This document shows, piece by piece, positions 33,675 to 42,892 of a stretch of 64,000 nt of DNA (its first letter is position 1; each line of letters starts with the position of its first letter). Both the position numbers and the translations under genes were made by a program. The stretch covers positions 248,001 to 312,000 of the forward strand of contig NZ_JAETXX010000001.1 in the NCBI RefSeq assembly GCF_021764745.1, written 5' to 3'. Source of the stretch: Joostella atrarenae. GTDB lineage: Bacteria > Bacteroidota > Bacteroidia > Flavobacteriales > Flavobacteriaceae. The notes under the pieces were generated by a model that was not told the DNA's origin, ran no database searches, and was given only the letters and a program-made list of their open reading frames with translations.

Positions 33675-35942
33675 TTAATCTAATAAATATCTTACCCCTA
33701 GAAACCCTCGAATTCCTTGATTTGGTCCGTACACATAAGATGGATCGAAAGTAAGTGCATACGGATTATCTGGTGTAGGCTGTACATTTCCTTGTGCATC
33801 AAAAACTACATTTTTATCGAAAGGATCTTCAGCACGAGCTATTATAAAAGGATTCCCTTTGTTTGGTGTCCAATTCAATATATTTTTTATACCTCCGTAA
33901 ATTTCAAAATTTTTAAATCCATCATAAGTAAATTGTATATTCTGAATACTCCAAACAGGAGAATACTCCTTTCGGGGATCTAAATCTCCCAATAACGGCA
34001 ATCGCATTGGGCCATAAACATTGCCCGTATAATCGATGTTTAAATTCCATGGCATTATTTTATAGGAAACTCCCCAAGTTCCAGAAAATTGTTCCGTTAG
34101 AATCTGCCGAGTAGTAATGCCATTTTCAGTTTGTGATACATTCATAAAAGTAGCTCCTAAGTTTACTTTTATTCCATTATAAAAAACCACATCTGCATTA
34201 GCACTTACTCCAGCACTTACAGCATACCCATCTAAATTATCATAAATAATTTCATTAGGATTTGTATCGTAATCAGGTAAAATCATATTTGTAAAATAGG
34301 TGTACCAAGCTGACAGATCTAAGCCTATAAAACTATTATTATCGGTATAAATCTTCTTCAAATAATTAATATTAATGTTATACGATTGTTCTGGCTTAAG
34401 TTCTTCTTCAACAATCACATCTCTAGCCCCTGTTAGTGCAGCATGCTCTTCAGTAAAAAGATTAACGACTCTAAAACCAGTTCCTGCATTCAATCTTAAG
34501 ATATCATTTTCAGAAAGGCTCCATTTATAGGCCATCCGAGGTGTAAATATATTTCCGTGACGAGAATCATAATCGTATCGCATCCCTAAAAGGAGTGTAT
34601 GCTTGGCAGATAATTCTATTTCATCCTGAATAAAAACCCCTGGAATCGTAACTTCATTAGGATTGTTTTTGTCCACTTCTGCTGTTGCAGACGTATTATC
34701 ATCATAAAAATTATATCGTAAAGCAGCTCCAAAGAGTAAATCATGATTTTTTATTTTTTTATCCCAAGTAAGTTGACCAAATGCTATGCGCTGCTGCGCT
34801 AAATAAGGAGTGTCTCCATAAACGGAATTCTGATCATGATCTGCATAAGAAAAGGTGAACAGCATTTTTTCTGAAAAAGGGAGCTGGTATTTTCCTAAAA
34901 ACTCCCATCGAGAAGTGTAAATACTTTCCCCATAAATTTCATCACCACCTCTGTACGCTGGTGTCCATTGCAATTCCCCTCCCCATCTGTCTTCGTAAAA
35001 ATAGCGTGCCGCTAGTGAAAAAAGTCGGTTGTCTTTTCTTTTAAAATCCCATTTTTGAAATAAAGAGATTCGGTCTTGTAAAGTGAGGTCAGTAAAATTA
35101 TCGTTGTTATTATCTATAGTCTGATTGAAGTTAAAATAATTAGCACCTAGCAAAAAAGATGTTTTTTCTCCCAACAGCGCTTTATATCCAATATCTAAAT
35201 TAAATTCCCCCCACGAAGTACCAAAAGTATCTACCGTAAGTTTGGGGGCATATTGTGGTGTTTTGGTTATTATATTTATGAGTCCGCCAACCGCTTGACT
35301 CCCGTATAAAGAAGAAGCTGGCCCTTTTACAATCTCCATTCTTTCTATTAAAGAATTCGGTATTCCAGAGAGTCCATATACAGAAGACAATCCACTTACA
35401 ATTGGCATCCCATCAATTAAGATCATTGTATATGGCCCTTCGAGTCCATTAATATGAATATCACCTGTATTACAAATATTGCAATTGAGTTGCGGCCTAA
35501 CTCCATTTACATTCTGTAGCGCTTCAAAAACATTTGCGGTAGGATTCTTTTTAAAAAAAGCAGGTTTATAAACCTCTACAGGAACTGGAGTTTCCATTCT
35601 ACTTACAGGTTTTAGAGTTCCTGTGATAACAACCTCATCTAAACTAGAATCCGCCTTCAAATTAAAATTAATAGTTATAGTATTTCCATTAATTTTAATT
35701 TCCCTCCTTTCAGTAGAAAAACCAGTATAAGAAGCAATAACTGTATATGTTCCATTTTTTAATTCTGAAATTTCAAAAAAACCATTTTCATCTGTAATGG
35801 TTCCTTTCTCACTCCCTTTAAGATACACATTAGCAAACGCCAAGACCTCTTCATTAGACATTACGCGACCTTTAATCTGTTGAGCAGAACCAGAAGTAGT
35901 TAAAAATAAAACACTCACGAAAGTAAAAACTACATTTTTCAT
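33675..35942 (-). CDS. TonB-dependent receptor, probably for metal or metal complex uptake
   Basis: A 755-aa outer-membrane receptor. Signal peptide 1-20, a carboxypeptidase-regulatory-like domain (about 22-95), TonB-box region DEVVITGT (102-109), plug (about 115-225) and a beta-barrel ending ...GFLGVRYLLD. The plug has an unusual Cys pair, CNIC at 154-157, inside NGVRPQLNCNICNTGDIHIN. The divergent neighbour is a DtxR-type metal regulator and an inverted repeat overlaps both promoters; a ZIP transporter gene follows the regulator. Metal-regulated import of iron, manganese, zinc or a chelate is therefore inferred. It lacks an STN domain and a SusD partner. Confidence 0.9.
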   Translation of the reverse strand: MKNVVFTFVSVLFLTTSGSAQQIKGRVMSNEEVLAFANVYLKGSEKGTITDENGFFEISELKNGTYTVIASYTGFSTERREIKINGNTITINFNLKADSSLDEVVITGTLKPVSRMETPVPVEVYKPAFFKKNPTANVFEALQNVNGVRPQLNCNICNTGDIHINGLEGPYTMILIDGMPIVSGLSSVYGLSGIPNSLIERMEIVKGPASSLYGSQAVGGLINIITKTPQYAPKLTVDTFGTSWGEFNLDIGYKALLGEKTSFLLGANYFNFNQTIDNNNDNFTDLTLQDRISLFQKWDFKRKDNRLFSLAARYFYEDRWGGELQWTPAYRGGDEIYGESIYTSRWEFLGKYQLPFSEKMLFTFSYADHDQNSVYGDTPYLAQQRIAFGQLTWDKKIKNHDLLFGAALRYNFYDDNTSATAEVDKNNPNEVTIPGVFIQDEIELSAKHTLLLGMRYDYDSRHGNIFTPRMAYKWSLSENDILRLNAGTGFRVVNLFTEEHAALTGARDVIVEEELKPEQSYNININYLKKIYTDNNSFIGLDLSAWYTYFTNMILPDYDTNPNEIIYDNLDGYAVSAGVSANADVVFYNGIKVNLGATFMNVSQTENGITTRQILTEQFSGTWGVSYKIMPWNLNIDYTGNVYGPMRLPLLGDLDPRKEYSPVWSIQNIQFTYDGFKNFEIYGGIKNILNWTPNKGNPFIIARAEDPFDKNVVFDAQGNVQPTPDNPYALTFDPSYVYGPNQGIRGFLGVRYLLD

Positions 35943-35954
35943 ATAAACATAATT

Positions 35955-35978
35955 AATTTTTAGACAAACCTAAAAATT
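35955..35978. promoter_or_regulatory. Probable DtxR-family operator in the TonB receptor/regulator intergenic region
   Basis: Perfect 9-bp arms AATTTTTAG (35955-35963) and CTAAAAATT (35970-35978) flank a 6-nt spacer. The repeat covers a -7 box for the receptor on the minus strand (TAGGTTTG, 35972 to 35965) and reaches the -33 TTTG of the regulator promoter. One bound dimer could control both directions. Confidence 0.65.
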
Positions 35979-36006
35979 TGTTTTTAATTAAAAAAATGTA
36001 TTTTTG
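35977..36006 (+). promoter_or_regulatory. Promoter of the DtxR-family regulator gene
   Basis: TTTG (35977-35980), an 18-nt spacer and TATTTTTG (35999-36006) fit the Bacteroidota consensus; the ATG follows 14 nt later. Confidence 0.6.
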
Positions 36007-36020
36007 TATAAACTAAAAAA

Positions 36021-36674
36021 ATGACACTTTCAGAAGAGGATTATATAAAAGCTATTTATCATTTATCAAAAGATGACCAGAAAGGCGTATCCACCAATGC
36101 TATTGCTGCACAAATGGAAACGAAGGCATCTTCTGTGACAGATATGATAAAGCGACTTGCGGAGAAAAAAGTTGTTCATTATAAAAAATACCAAGGAGCT
36201 CGTTTAACCGAAGAAGGAAAAACATATGCTGCAAAAATTATACGTAAACACCGATTGTGGGAGTTTTTTTTAGTTGAAAAGCTTAATTTTTCTTGGGATG
36301 AAGTTCATGATATTGCTGAAGAATTAGAGCACATTAAAAGTGATAAACTTATTGAAAAGCTAGACATATTCTTAGATTTCCCTCGGATTGATCCTCACGG
36401 AGATCCAATTCCTGATAAGGATGGGAATATTAAAAAAGTAGAAAAAGTATTATTATCATCAGCACAAAATGGTGATAAGGGGATTGTTGTTGGAGTAAAA
36501 GATTCATCCTCAGATTTCTTAAGATACTTGGACAAATTACACATCTCTTTAGGAGAAGAAATCTCTATTATCAACAAAGAACCATTTGATAATTCAGTAC
36601 AAATAAAATTAAATTCCACGGAGATTAATATCTCTGCATTGACCGCCAATAACATATACCTAAAAATTAAATAA
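36021..36674 (+). CDS. DtxR/MntR family metal-dependent transcriptional regulator
   Basis: A 217-aa regulator. The N-terminal winged helix (EEDYIKAIYHLSKDD, TNAIAAQMETKASSVTDMIK) is followed by a dimerisation and metal-binding domain (GKTYAAKIIRKHRLWEFFLV, then EVHDIAEELEHI and FPRIDPHGDPIPD) and a C-terminal SH3-like FeoA domain (about 145-217). This is the full DtxR/IdeR-type architecture rather than the short MntR form. It would repress uptake genes with Fe2+ or Mn2+ bound. It is divergent from the TonB receptor and 6 nt upstream of the ZIP gene. Confidence 0.94.
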   Translation: MTLSEEDYIKAIYHLSKDDQKGVSTNAIAAQMETKASSVTDMIKRLAEKKVVHYKKYQGARLTEEGKTYAAKIIRKHRLWEFFLVEKLNFSWDEVHDIAEELEHIKSDKLIEKLDIFLDFPRIDPHGDPIPDKDGNIKKVEKVLLSSAQNGDKGIVVGVKDSSSDFLRYLDKLHISLGEEISIINKEPFDNSVQIKLNSTEINISALTANNIYLKIK

Positions 36675-36680
36675 TAAGCC

Positions 36681-37505
36681 ATGTTTAACGATATCGTTGC
36701 CTTTTTTAAAGAAATAGACCCTGTATTAGCTGCATTTTATGCCACTTTATTTACTTGGGGATTAACTGCTTTAGGAGCTTCACTTGTGTTTTTCTTCAAA
36801 AAAATGAACAGACGCCTCTTTGATGGAATGTTAGGATTTACTGGTGGTGTAATGGTTGCAGCAAGTTTTTGGAGTTTATTGGCTCCAGGAATTGAAATGA
36901 GTCCAGGAGAAGGATTTGTTAAAACCATTCCTGCAGTTGTTGGTTTTGGACTAGGAGCTTTATTCATTTTTGCTTTGGATAAAATATTACCTCATTTACA
37001 TGTGAATTTTAAAATGAGCGAGAAGGAAGGTATTAAAACTCCTTGGCATAAATCGGTGTTATTAACGCTGGCAATTACGATGCATAACATCCCAGAAGGA
37101 TTAGCAATTGGAGTTTTATTTGGCGGTGTTGCTGCCGGAATTCCAGAAGCTTCTATTGAAGGCGCAGTAATTTTAGCACTTGGTATTGGAATTCAGAATT
37201 TCCCTGAAGGATTTGCTGTTGCGATGCCTTTACGAGGTTTAGGACTTAGCAGATGGAAAAGTTTTAATTTCGGACAATTATCTGCTATTGTAGAACCGAT
37301 TGCAGCTGTACTTGGTGCTTGGGCTGTACTCACATTTGAGCCGATTTTACCATATGCACTTTGCTTTGCAGCTGGTGCAATGATTTTTGTTGTAGTCGAA
37401 GAAGTGGTTCCTGAATCTCAACAAGCAAACCATACCGATATTTCTACCTTAGGTTTTATAGGTGGCTTTATTATAATGATGACATTAGATGTGGCGTTGG
37501 GGTAA
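36681..37505 (+). CDS. ZIP family metal transporter
   Basis: A 274-aa inner-membrane transporter with about eight helices. The paired metal-site motifs HNIPEG (135-140, TM4) and QNFPEG (172-177, TM5) are typical of GufA/ZupT-like ZIP proteins. A hydrophilic loop lies between TM3 and TM4 (about 105-122). It lies 6 nt after the DtxR-type gene, so it is probably part of the same metal-responsive unit; the transported ion (Zn2+, Fe2+ or Mn2+) cannot be decided from sequence. Confidence 0.93.
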   Translation: MFNDIVAFFKEIDPVLAAFYATLFTWGLTALGASLVFFFKKMNRRLFDGMLGFTGGVMVAASFWSLLAPGIEMSPGEGFVKTIPAVVGFGLGALFIFALDKILPHLHVNFKMSEKEGIKTPWHKSVLLTLAITMHNIPEGLAIGVLFGGVAAGIPEASIEGAVILALGIGIQNFPEGFAVAMPLRGLGLSRWKSFNFGQLSAIVEPIAAVLGAWAVLTFEPILPYALCFAAGAMIFVVVEEVVPESQQANHTDISTLGFIGGFIIMMTLDVALG

Positions 37506-37603
37506 TGTTTTAATAAAGAAATTAATCTAAATATTGGTAATATATCCTACGTATTACTTTTTTTCATATATTTAACATTCTCACAAACCAAATCATAATT
37601 CAT

Positions 37604-39049
37604 ATGAAGACTATTTATCTCAAAACAAGACGCTTCTCTTTCGTTTTTTTTATATTTTCTTTAACTATTTCTCAACTCAGTTGTGAAAAAGAAATTATTG
37701 AGGATAATGGCATTATTAATAGTTCAAACTTAAATAACAAAATACAATTTAAAGATTTACCAGACGATATCAAGCAAGTTGCTATTTACTATGGGGAGCA
37801 ATTTTCAAAAAAAAATAACTATAACAGTAAAAATGATGAGGTTATTTACAATACTGAGGTGAATATTTTAAAAAAAGCTACGCAAACCTCCTATACTATA
37901 GCAATTCCAAAAGATAAAAAAGGGTTTTATTATGACAATATCGTTGTCGAAAAAAGCAATGATGGTGAATTAAAGACAACAATAATCAGATATACACCTG
38001 AAAAAAAATGGTTCTTTGCTAATATGATAAATAATTTTTTTGATTATTCCACATATACTGGGGAAATCACATTATATGATAGTCAAGGAAGTATTATTTT
38101 ATCAAAAACATTTCAAAATGGTAAACCTCTAATTAAAGATAAAAAATTTCAAAATCGATGGGATTGCATTCAAATTGGAGTTCAATATGCGTATTTAGAA
38201 CAGAATGGGGTACTATATCTAAATGATGTTTTAATTGAATATGAATGTACATATGATAATGAAAACAATCCTACGGGAGGTAATGAAGGCGGAGGTGGAG
38301 GAAATAATCAATCTTCAGGCTCTATTAACACCTCCCCAACTGGAGAAGAAAACTCTGAAGATTATGAAATTTTATTAGAAACTCTTAGTGCTGCGGATAG
38401 TTTTGAAGAAAAAATTGATGATTCCTTACTAAAAGGATGCTTAAAGTCAATTTTGAGAGATTTAAAAAACATAAAAAATGGAGTAGGGAATACTATTATT
38501 AAATTTTCTGGAAATGAACCAGGATTTAATTGGAAAGTTATAGATGGTTCATTGGCTGGAGGAACTGGACAAACTAGCTCAGTTTATGATGACACAAAAG
38601 AAGAGATTTCTTCTACTTTTGATACTCAAGCATTTCCTTTAGCTACAGATTTATCATGGGCTAGGACAATATTACATGAATCAATACACGCCTTCTTAAT
38701 TACAGAATTTGAAATTAACAGACCAAACTGGATAGCAACTTACCCACAAATGGTTGATGAATGGGGAAAACTTCAAAACTGGAACTCAGTTCACCACGAA
38801 GAAATAGCTAGAAGTATTGTTAAAGATATAGCTACTTCATTAAAAGAATATGGAGCAGCAAAAGGGTATAATCTTCCAGATCAATTTTATGAAGATATGT
38901 CGTGGGCTGGTTTACAGAACACCACAACTTTTAATAACTTACCTTTATCTGATCAAAAAAGAATATTAAATGTAATTTCAATTGAATTAACCAAAAAAGA
39001 CACAAATGGAAATACAAGAACACAAAAAGGGAAGAATGCAGGCTGTTAA
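37604..39049 (+). CDS. Lipoprotein with zincin-like HExxH motif, otherwise unrecognised
   Basis: A 481-aa protein with a lipoprotein signal (lipobox QLSC, Cys27). The N-terminal half (about 45-215) is strand-rich and of no family I know. A Gly/Asn/Ser linker (about 225-240) leads to a C-terminal domain in which HESIH lies at 358-362 (ARTILHESIHAFLITEFE), followed by HHEEIARSIVKDIA near 397, which could supply a third metal ligand. This suggests a zinc metallopeptidase fold on the cell surface or in the periplasm. The last 14 nt overlap the next gene, pointing to a coupled pair. The codon use is AT-rich, much like its neighbours. Confidence 0.75.
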   Translation: MKTIYLKTRRFSFVFFIFSLTISQLSCEKEIIEDNGIINSSNLNNKIQFKDLPDDIKQVAIYYGEQFSKKNNYNSKNDEVIYNTEVNILKKATQTSYTIAIPKDKKGFYYDNIVVEKSNDGELKTTIIRYTPEKKWFFANMINNFFDYSTYTGEITLYDSQGSIILSKTFQNGKPLIKDKKFQNRWDCIQIGVQYAYLEQNGVLYLNDVLIEYECTYDNENNPTGGNEGGGGGNNQSSGSINTSPTGEENSEDYEILLETLSAADSFEEKIDDSLLKGCLKSILRDLKNIKNGVGNTIIKFSGNEPGFNWKVIDGSLAGGTGQTSSVYDDTKEEISSTFDTQAFPLATDLSWARTILHESIHAFLITEFEINRPNWIATYPQMVDEWGKLQNWNSVHHEEIARSIVKDIATSLKEYGAAKGYNLPDQFYEDMSWAGLQNTTTFNNLPLSDQKRILNVISIELTKKDTNGNTRTQKGKNAGC

Positions 39050-39476
39050 GATTTTTATAAATAAACATTTATATTACATCTTTTTGATGTTATTTGTTAT
39101 GTCGTGTAAAACATCGCAAAATCATCTTCAACATAGTTATAACAAAAGTAGATATACTATAAAATTTACAAATAACACCACCAATTCCTTCGTTAAAATT
39201 GATAGTATTGATGTTATTGTTAATATTCATAATAAGGAACAAAGAACTCTACCTTCAATTGTTACATATGGATGTTTAAGCATACCTATACAAAATAATA
39301 AATCCAGTTTTAAAGTAAAAAAAGTTTCTGTCCCTGAACAAATAAAAGTCACATCCATAGGTTATTTTTCAATTGAGACAGAACCATTTATAAATTTAAA
39401 ATATGATAAAATCATACTAGATTTATATTTAGCTGAAGATGACAGGCCATTAACTCATTGTGATGGCATAAATTAA
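39036..39476 (+). CDS. Small lipoprotein coupled to the zincin-like gene
   Basis: A 146-aa protein of unknown function. The start at 39036 (MQAVKIFINK) gives a clean lipoprotein signal with lipobox VMSC (Cys24); an in-frame start 30 nt upstream would add a charged stretch before it. The mature part is a likely beta-sandwich (YTIKFTNNTTNSFVKIDSID, IKVTSIGYFSIET). It overlaps the zincin-like gene by 14 nt, so the two are probably translated together. A chaperone, inhibitor or immunity-type partner is conceivable but unproven. Confidence 0.65.
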   Translation: MQAVKIFINKHLYYIFLMLFVMSCKTSQNHLQHSYNKSRYTIKFTNNTTNSFVKIDSIDVIVNIHNKEQRTLPSIVTYGCLSIPIQNNKSSFKVKKVSVPEQIKVTSIGYFSIETEPFINLKYDKIILDLYLAEDDRPLTHCDGIN

Positions 39477-39511
39477 AACTGCATCTATTAAGCAATAATA
39501 ATAGTTATATT

Positions 39512-39958
39512 TTATTTTGCCGACGAAGTATGGTCGCTAATAATAAGCCATTGATTATCAAACTTACGCCAAACCAAGGTAAAATAACCACTAAGATCTC
39601 CGATAGTTCTTTTTAAATGAAAAGAACCTATAACTTGAGCAACTCCTTCTTTTACTTGCTGAATTTTAATCACTTTAAAAGTAAGTTTCCCCATTGCAGT
39701 TGTATCAGGATAACTTCTAAGATAGCGGTCTTTAGTAGCTTCCCATCCAAAAAGAGGACCAGAAGAACCAGAAAAAGCTAAGTCTTCAGATTTCCAATAC
39801 CCTTCCATAAAAGCAGGGATATCTCCACGATTCCAAGCTTCTTCTTGCTTATTAAAAACTTCAAGAATTTGGGTTTTATTAATTTCTGAAAGCTTTTCTT
39901 GGGCAGAAGACAAGAAAAACGAACAACAAACGAGAAGTAGTAAAAGGGAATTTTTCAT
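39512..39958 (-). CDS. Exported NTF2-like (SnoaL/DUF4440-type) protein
   Basis: A 148-aa protein. The ATG at 39958 is preferred because it yields a standard signal peptide (MKNSLLLLLVCCSFFLSSAQ); a longer frame upstream would add 38 basic residues of no family. The mature part has the NTF2-like pattern ILEVFNKQEEAWNRGDIPAF, MEGYWKSEDLAFSG near 50 and TLVWRKFDNQWLIISDHTSS at the C-terminus. Such small proteins bind ligands or act as accessory enzymes; no specific role can be assigned. Confidence 0.82.
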   Translation of the reverse strand: MKNSLLLLLVCCSFFLSSAQEKLSEINKTQILEVFNKQEEAWNRGDIPAFMEGYWKSEDLAFSGSSGPLFGWEATKDRYLRSYPDTTAMGKLTFKVIKIQQVKEGVAQVIGSFHLKRTIGDLSGYFTLVWRKFDNQWLIISDHTSSAK

Positions 39959-40023
39959 CTGAATAATAATTTTAAGAGTACAAAATAATACTTTTCTAAG
40001 TAATAGAAATCGTTTATTATTAA

Positions 40024-40536
40024 TTAATCTAATAAATCTAAGGTACTTTCCATTGTATATAAAGTAGGCCATTCTTGAACTTGTGCTTCTTCATAAACAG
40101 CTAACAAACGAACTTTAAATTCATCCAAAAGTCCATGTACTAATATATACTTAACAGCTTCATCAAAAGACTTCGCCATACTCTTATAAAAAGCATCTTG
40201 TTTTAACTGCTTTTCTCTATTATATGTCTGAGCAATTTCCAAATTAAACCACATTACATCGGCCACCATAATAGGGTTTACTCCTAAATCTATAAAATGC
40301 TTTATATGTTTTTGAGCTACAGATCTCCTTGCTCTTGGTTTTCGTCTAGAAACTGGGAAATATTCATTTGCAATTTTAGCTTTGCATTGATCAATAAGCT
40401 TATCTTCCTTCGGGTTAAAAACAAAATCATAATAAACCTTCACCTCCTTAAAGCGTGTATATAACTCTAAAACCTGCGTTTCTAGATCTTCCTTTTTTAA
40501 GGTGCTTAAGTATTTTTTTAAATCACGTTTAGACAT
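40024..40536 (-). CDS. DUF6155-like cytoplasmic protein
   Basis: A 170-aa, charged, helix-rich protein without signal or membrane segment. The start MSKRDLKKYLSTLKKEDLE and the basic segment SRRKPRARRSVAQKHIKHF near 83-101 look like a small family that I recall as DUF6155, of unknown function. It stands 65 nt upstream of the NTF2-like gene on the same strand. The basic patch could bind nucleic acid, but this is only suggestive. Confidence 0.7.
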   Translation of the reverse strand: MSKRDLKKYLSTLKKEDLETQVLELYTRFKEVKVYYDFVFNPKEDKLIDQCKAKIANEYFPVSRRKPRARRSVAQKHIKHFIDLGVNPIMVADVMWFNLEIAQTYNREKQLKQDAFYKSMAKSFDEAVKYILVHGLLDEFKVRLLAVYEEAQVQEWPTLYTMESTLDLLD

Positions 40537-40635
40537 AACTTACTGAGAAAAATGAGATTTAAAATTAATGTAATTATCCTTCAGAAGAATAATTACTTCA
40601 ATATTTTAATATGCTTACCAAAAAAACAAATAATC

Positions 40636-40785
40636 TTAATGGCAACCACAATCGCCATCTCCGCAACCTCCACTTGATTTTTTCCCTAGCAAAGAATTGA
40701 GTTTTTTAGGGAATACAAACTTCAACACTAGATAAGCAACAGCTAGTAATAATACAATATAAACGATAAGACTTTGAAGATCCAT
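40636..40785 (-). CDS. FeoB-associated Cys-rich membrane protein
   Basis: A 49-aa gene. It starts with ATG at 40783-40785, 7 nt after the feoB stop, and encodes one membrane helix (about residues 6-28, LIVYIVLLLAVAYLVLKFVF) followed by a basic stretch and a Cys/Gly tail SSGGCGDGDCGCH. This is the pattern of the FeoB_associated family found after feoB in many bacteria, which probably acts in ferrous iron transfer at the membrane in the way FeoC does elsewhere. Its small size explains why simple length cut-offs would miss it. Confidence 0.85.
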   Translation of the reverse strand: MDLQSLIVYIVLLLAVAYLVLKFVFPKKLNSLLGKKSSGGCGDGDCGCH

Positions 40786-40792
40786 TTCTATA

Positions 40793-42892
40793 CTATTTAA
40801 GCAATTGATATGCAATTAAAGCTACAACATAAGCAAATCCTGTCATAAATACTAATTGTGCAACTGGCCACTTCCATGTGTTTGTTTCTCGTTTTACAAT
40901 GGCTAATGTACTCATACATTGCATTGCAAAAGCATAGAACAATAATAATGAAACTCCGGAAGCTAAATTAAATAAAGGCTCTCCAGTTACAGGATTTGTT
41001 TCTGCAGCCATTCTATTTTTAATAGTTTCTTCTTCATCGCTACCAACGCTATAAATGGTAGCCAGTGTTCCAACAAAAACCTCTCTTGCAGCAAACGAGC
41101 TGATCAATGCAATTCCTATTTTCCAATCGTATCCCAAAGGTAAAATTACAGGCTCGATAGCTTTTCCTGCAATTCCGATATAAGAATGACGGAGTTTGTA
41201 AGATGCTATTTTTGTTGAAAGCTCTTCTGGTGATATTTCTTGTGAAGATGTTTCTGAAGTGATAATTTCTGCTGCATTATCAAACTCTTCAGAAGGACCA
41301 TTAGACGCTAAAAACCATAAAACAATAGAAATCGCTAATATGATTTTACCTGCTCCAAAAATAAAACTCTTTGTTTTTTCAATAACCGTAATCGCAACAT
41401 TCTTAAATAATGGCAATTTATAACTAGGCATTTCAACAACAAAAAATGTCTTATTTCTAATCTTCAATATTTTATTAAGCAACAAAGCTGAAAAAACAGC
41501 CGTTCCGAAGCCTATTAAATATAACAACATCAATGTAACTCCTTGCAAATTCATCCCTAAAAAGCGATCATTTGGAATTACTAAAGAGATAATTATAAGA
41601 TAAACTGGTAATCTAGCGGAACACGTTGTAAAGGGAGTCACCAAAATGGTAATCAACCTTTCCTTCCAATTCTCTATATTTCGAGTTGCCATTACAGCAG
41701 GAATTGCACACGCAGTACCAGATATTAAAGGAACTACACTTTTCCCACTCAAACCAAACTTACGCATTATCTTATCCATTAAGAATACAACCCTACTCAT
41801 ATAACCAGATTCTTCTAAAATGGATATGAAAAGGAATAAAAATGCAATCTGCGGAATGAAAATAACGATACCTCCCAACCCAGGAATAATCCCTTCAGCT
41901 AATAAATTTGTAAGTGATCCCGGCGGAAGTGTTTCTTTTGCCCATTCACTAAAAGATGCAAATGTGGCATCTATAAAATCCATTGGATAGCTACTCCAAT
42001 CGTAAATAGCTTGAAAAATTGTAAGTAAGATTAGGAAGAAAATTACATATCCCCACACTTTGTGAGTAAGAATCCGATCTAAAGAAGCTCGGAAACCTTT
42101 TGCTGCATTTTCATCTTTTTTATACCCTTCTTTTAAAACTCCATTTATAAATTGGTAACGCAGCACCGTTTCTTTATGCTGCATTCTTTTTAGATCTGAA
42201 GTAGATTTAGTTGAAAAATTAGAAGCATCTTGAACCAATTTCCTGTCTAAGCTTACAAAATTAACATCTTGCGTAATTACCAACCATAATTTATAAATAT
42301 CTTGTTTTGGAAAAGCGGCTTTTAATCCTCCAAAATATTCAACATCAATAACAGTTGTATCTACACAAGGCTCAATAGAAATTGACTTATAATTTGTTAT
42401 AAGTTCTTTAATCTTATCGATTCCAATTTTCTTACGGGTACTTACAACCGCAATTTTTGTGTTAAGACGCTCCTCTAATATTTTGGTATCTAAAGTAATT
42501 CCACGGCGCTCCATTCTGTCGGCCATATTAATCACCAAAATAGTGGGAATCTTTAAATCTTTAATCTGAGTAAAAAGAAGCAAATTTCGCTTCAAATTCT
42601 CCACATCTGTTATAACAACAGCAACATCAGGAAAATCTTTATCATTCTTATTTAAAAGTAGCTCTATTACTACATTCTCATCCAGAGAATTTGCATTTAA
42701 GCTATACGTCCCTGGCAAGTCAATAATATGAGCTTTAACTCCTCTTGGAAGCTTACAAACTCCCTCTTTTTTTTCTACAGTAATTCCAGGATAGTTACCT
42801 ACTTTTTGATTCAATCCTGTTAACTGATTAAATACTGAAGTCTTACCTGTGTTTGGATTCCCTATGAGGGCAACATTAATCTGCTTACTCAT
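40793..42892 (-). CDS. feoB: Ferrous iron transport protein B
   Basis: A 699-aa Fe2+ transporter. The cytoplasmic G domain has G1 GNPNTGKTS (11-19), G3 DLPGTYSL near 58 and G4 NMAD near 122. The membrane part begins near 275 and holds the two Gate-like segments, including IPQIAFLFLFISILEESGYM and the conserved LISGTACAIPAVMATR; a second gate region follows near 590-610. It takes up Fe2+ under low-oxygen or reducing conditions. It overlaps feoA by 4 nt and is followed by the Cys-rich protein gene. Confidence 0.97.
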   Translation of the reverse strand: MSKQINVALIGNPNTGKTSVFNQLTGLNQKVGNYPGITVEKKEGVCKLPRGVKAHIIDLPGTYSLNANSLDENVVIELLLNKNDKDFPDVAVVITDVENLKRNLLLFTQIKDLKIPTILVINMADRMERRGITLDTKILEERLNTKIAVVSTRKKIGIDKIKELITNYKSISIEPCVDTTVIDVEYFGGLKAAFPKQDIYKLWLVITQDVNFVSLDRKLVQDASNFSTKSTSDLKRMQHKETVLRYQFINGVLKEGYKKDENAAKGFRASLDRILTHKVWGYVIFFLILLTIFQAIYDWSSYPMDFIDATFASFSEWAKETLPPGSLTNLLAEGIIPGLGGIVIFIPQIAFLFLFISILEESGYMSRVVFLMDKIMRKFGLSGKSVVPLISGTACAIPAVMATRNIENWKERLITILVTPFTTCSARLPVYLIIISLVIPNDRFLGMNLQGVTLMLLYLIGFGTAVFSALLLNKILKIRNKTFFVVEMPSYKLPLFKNVAITVIEKTKSFIFGAGKIILAISIVLWFLASNGPSEEFDNAAEIITSETSSQEISPEELSTKIASYKLRHSYIGIAGKAIEPVILPLGYDWKIGIALISSFAAREVFVGTLATIYSVGSDEEETIKNRMAAETNPVTGEPLFNLASGVSLLLFYAFAMQCMSTLAIVKRETNTWKWPVAQLVFMTGFAYVVALIAYQLLK

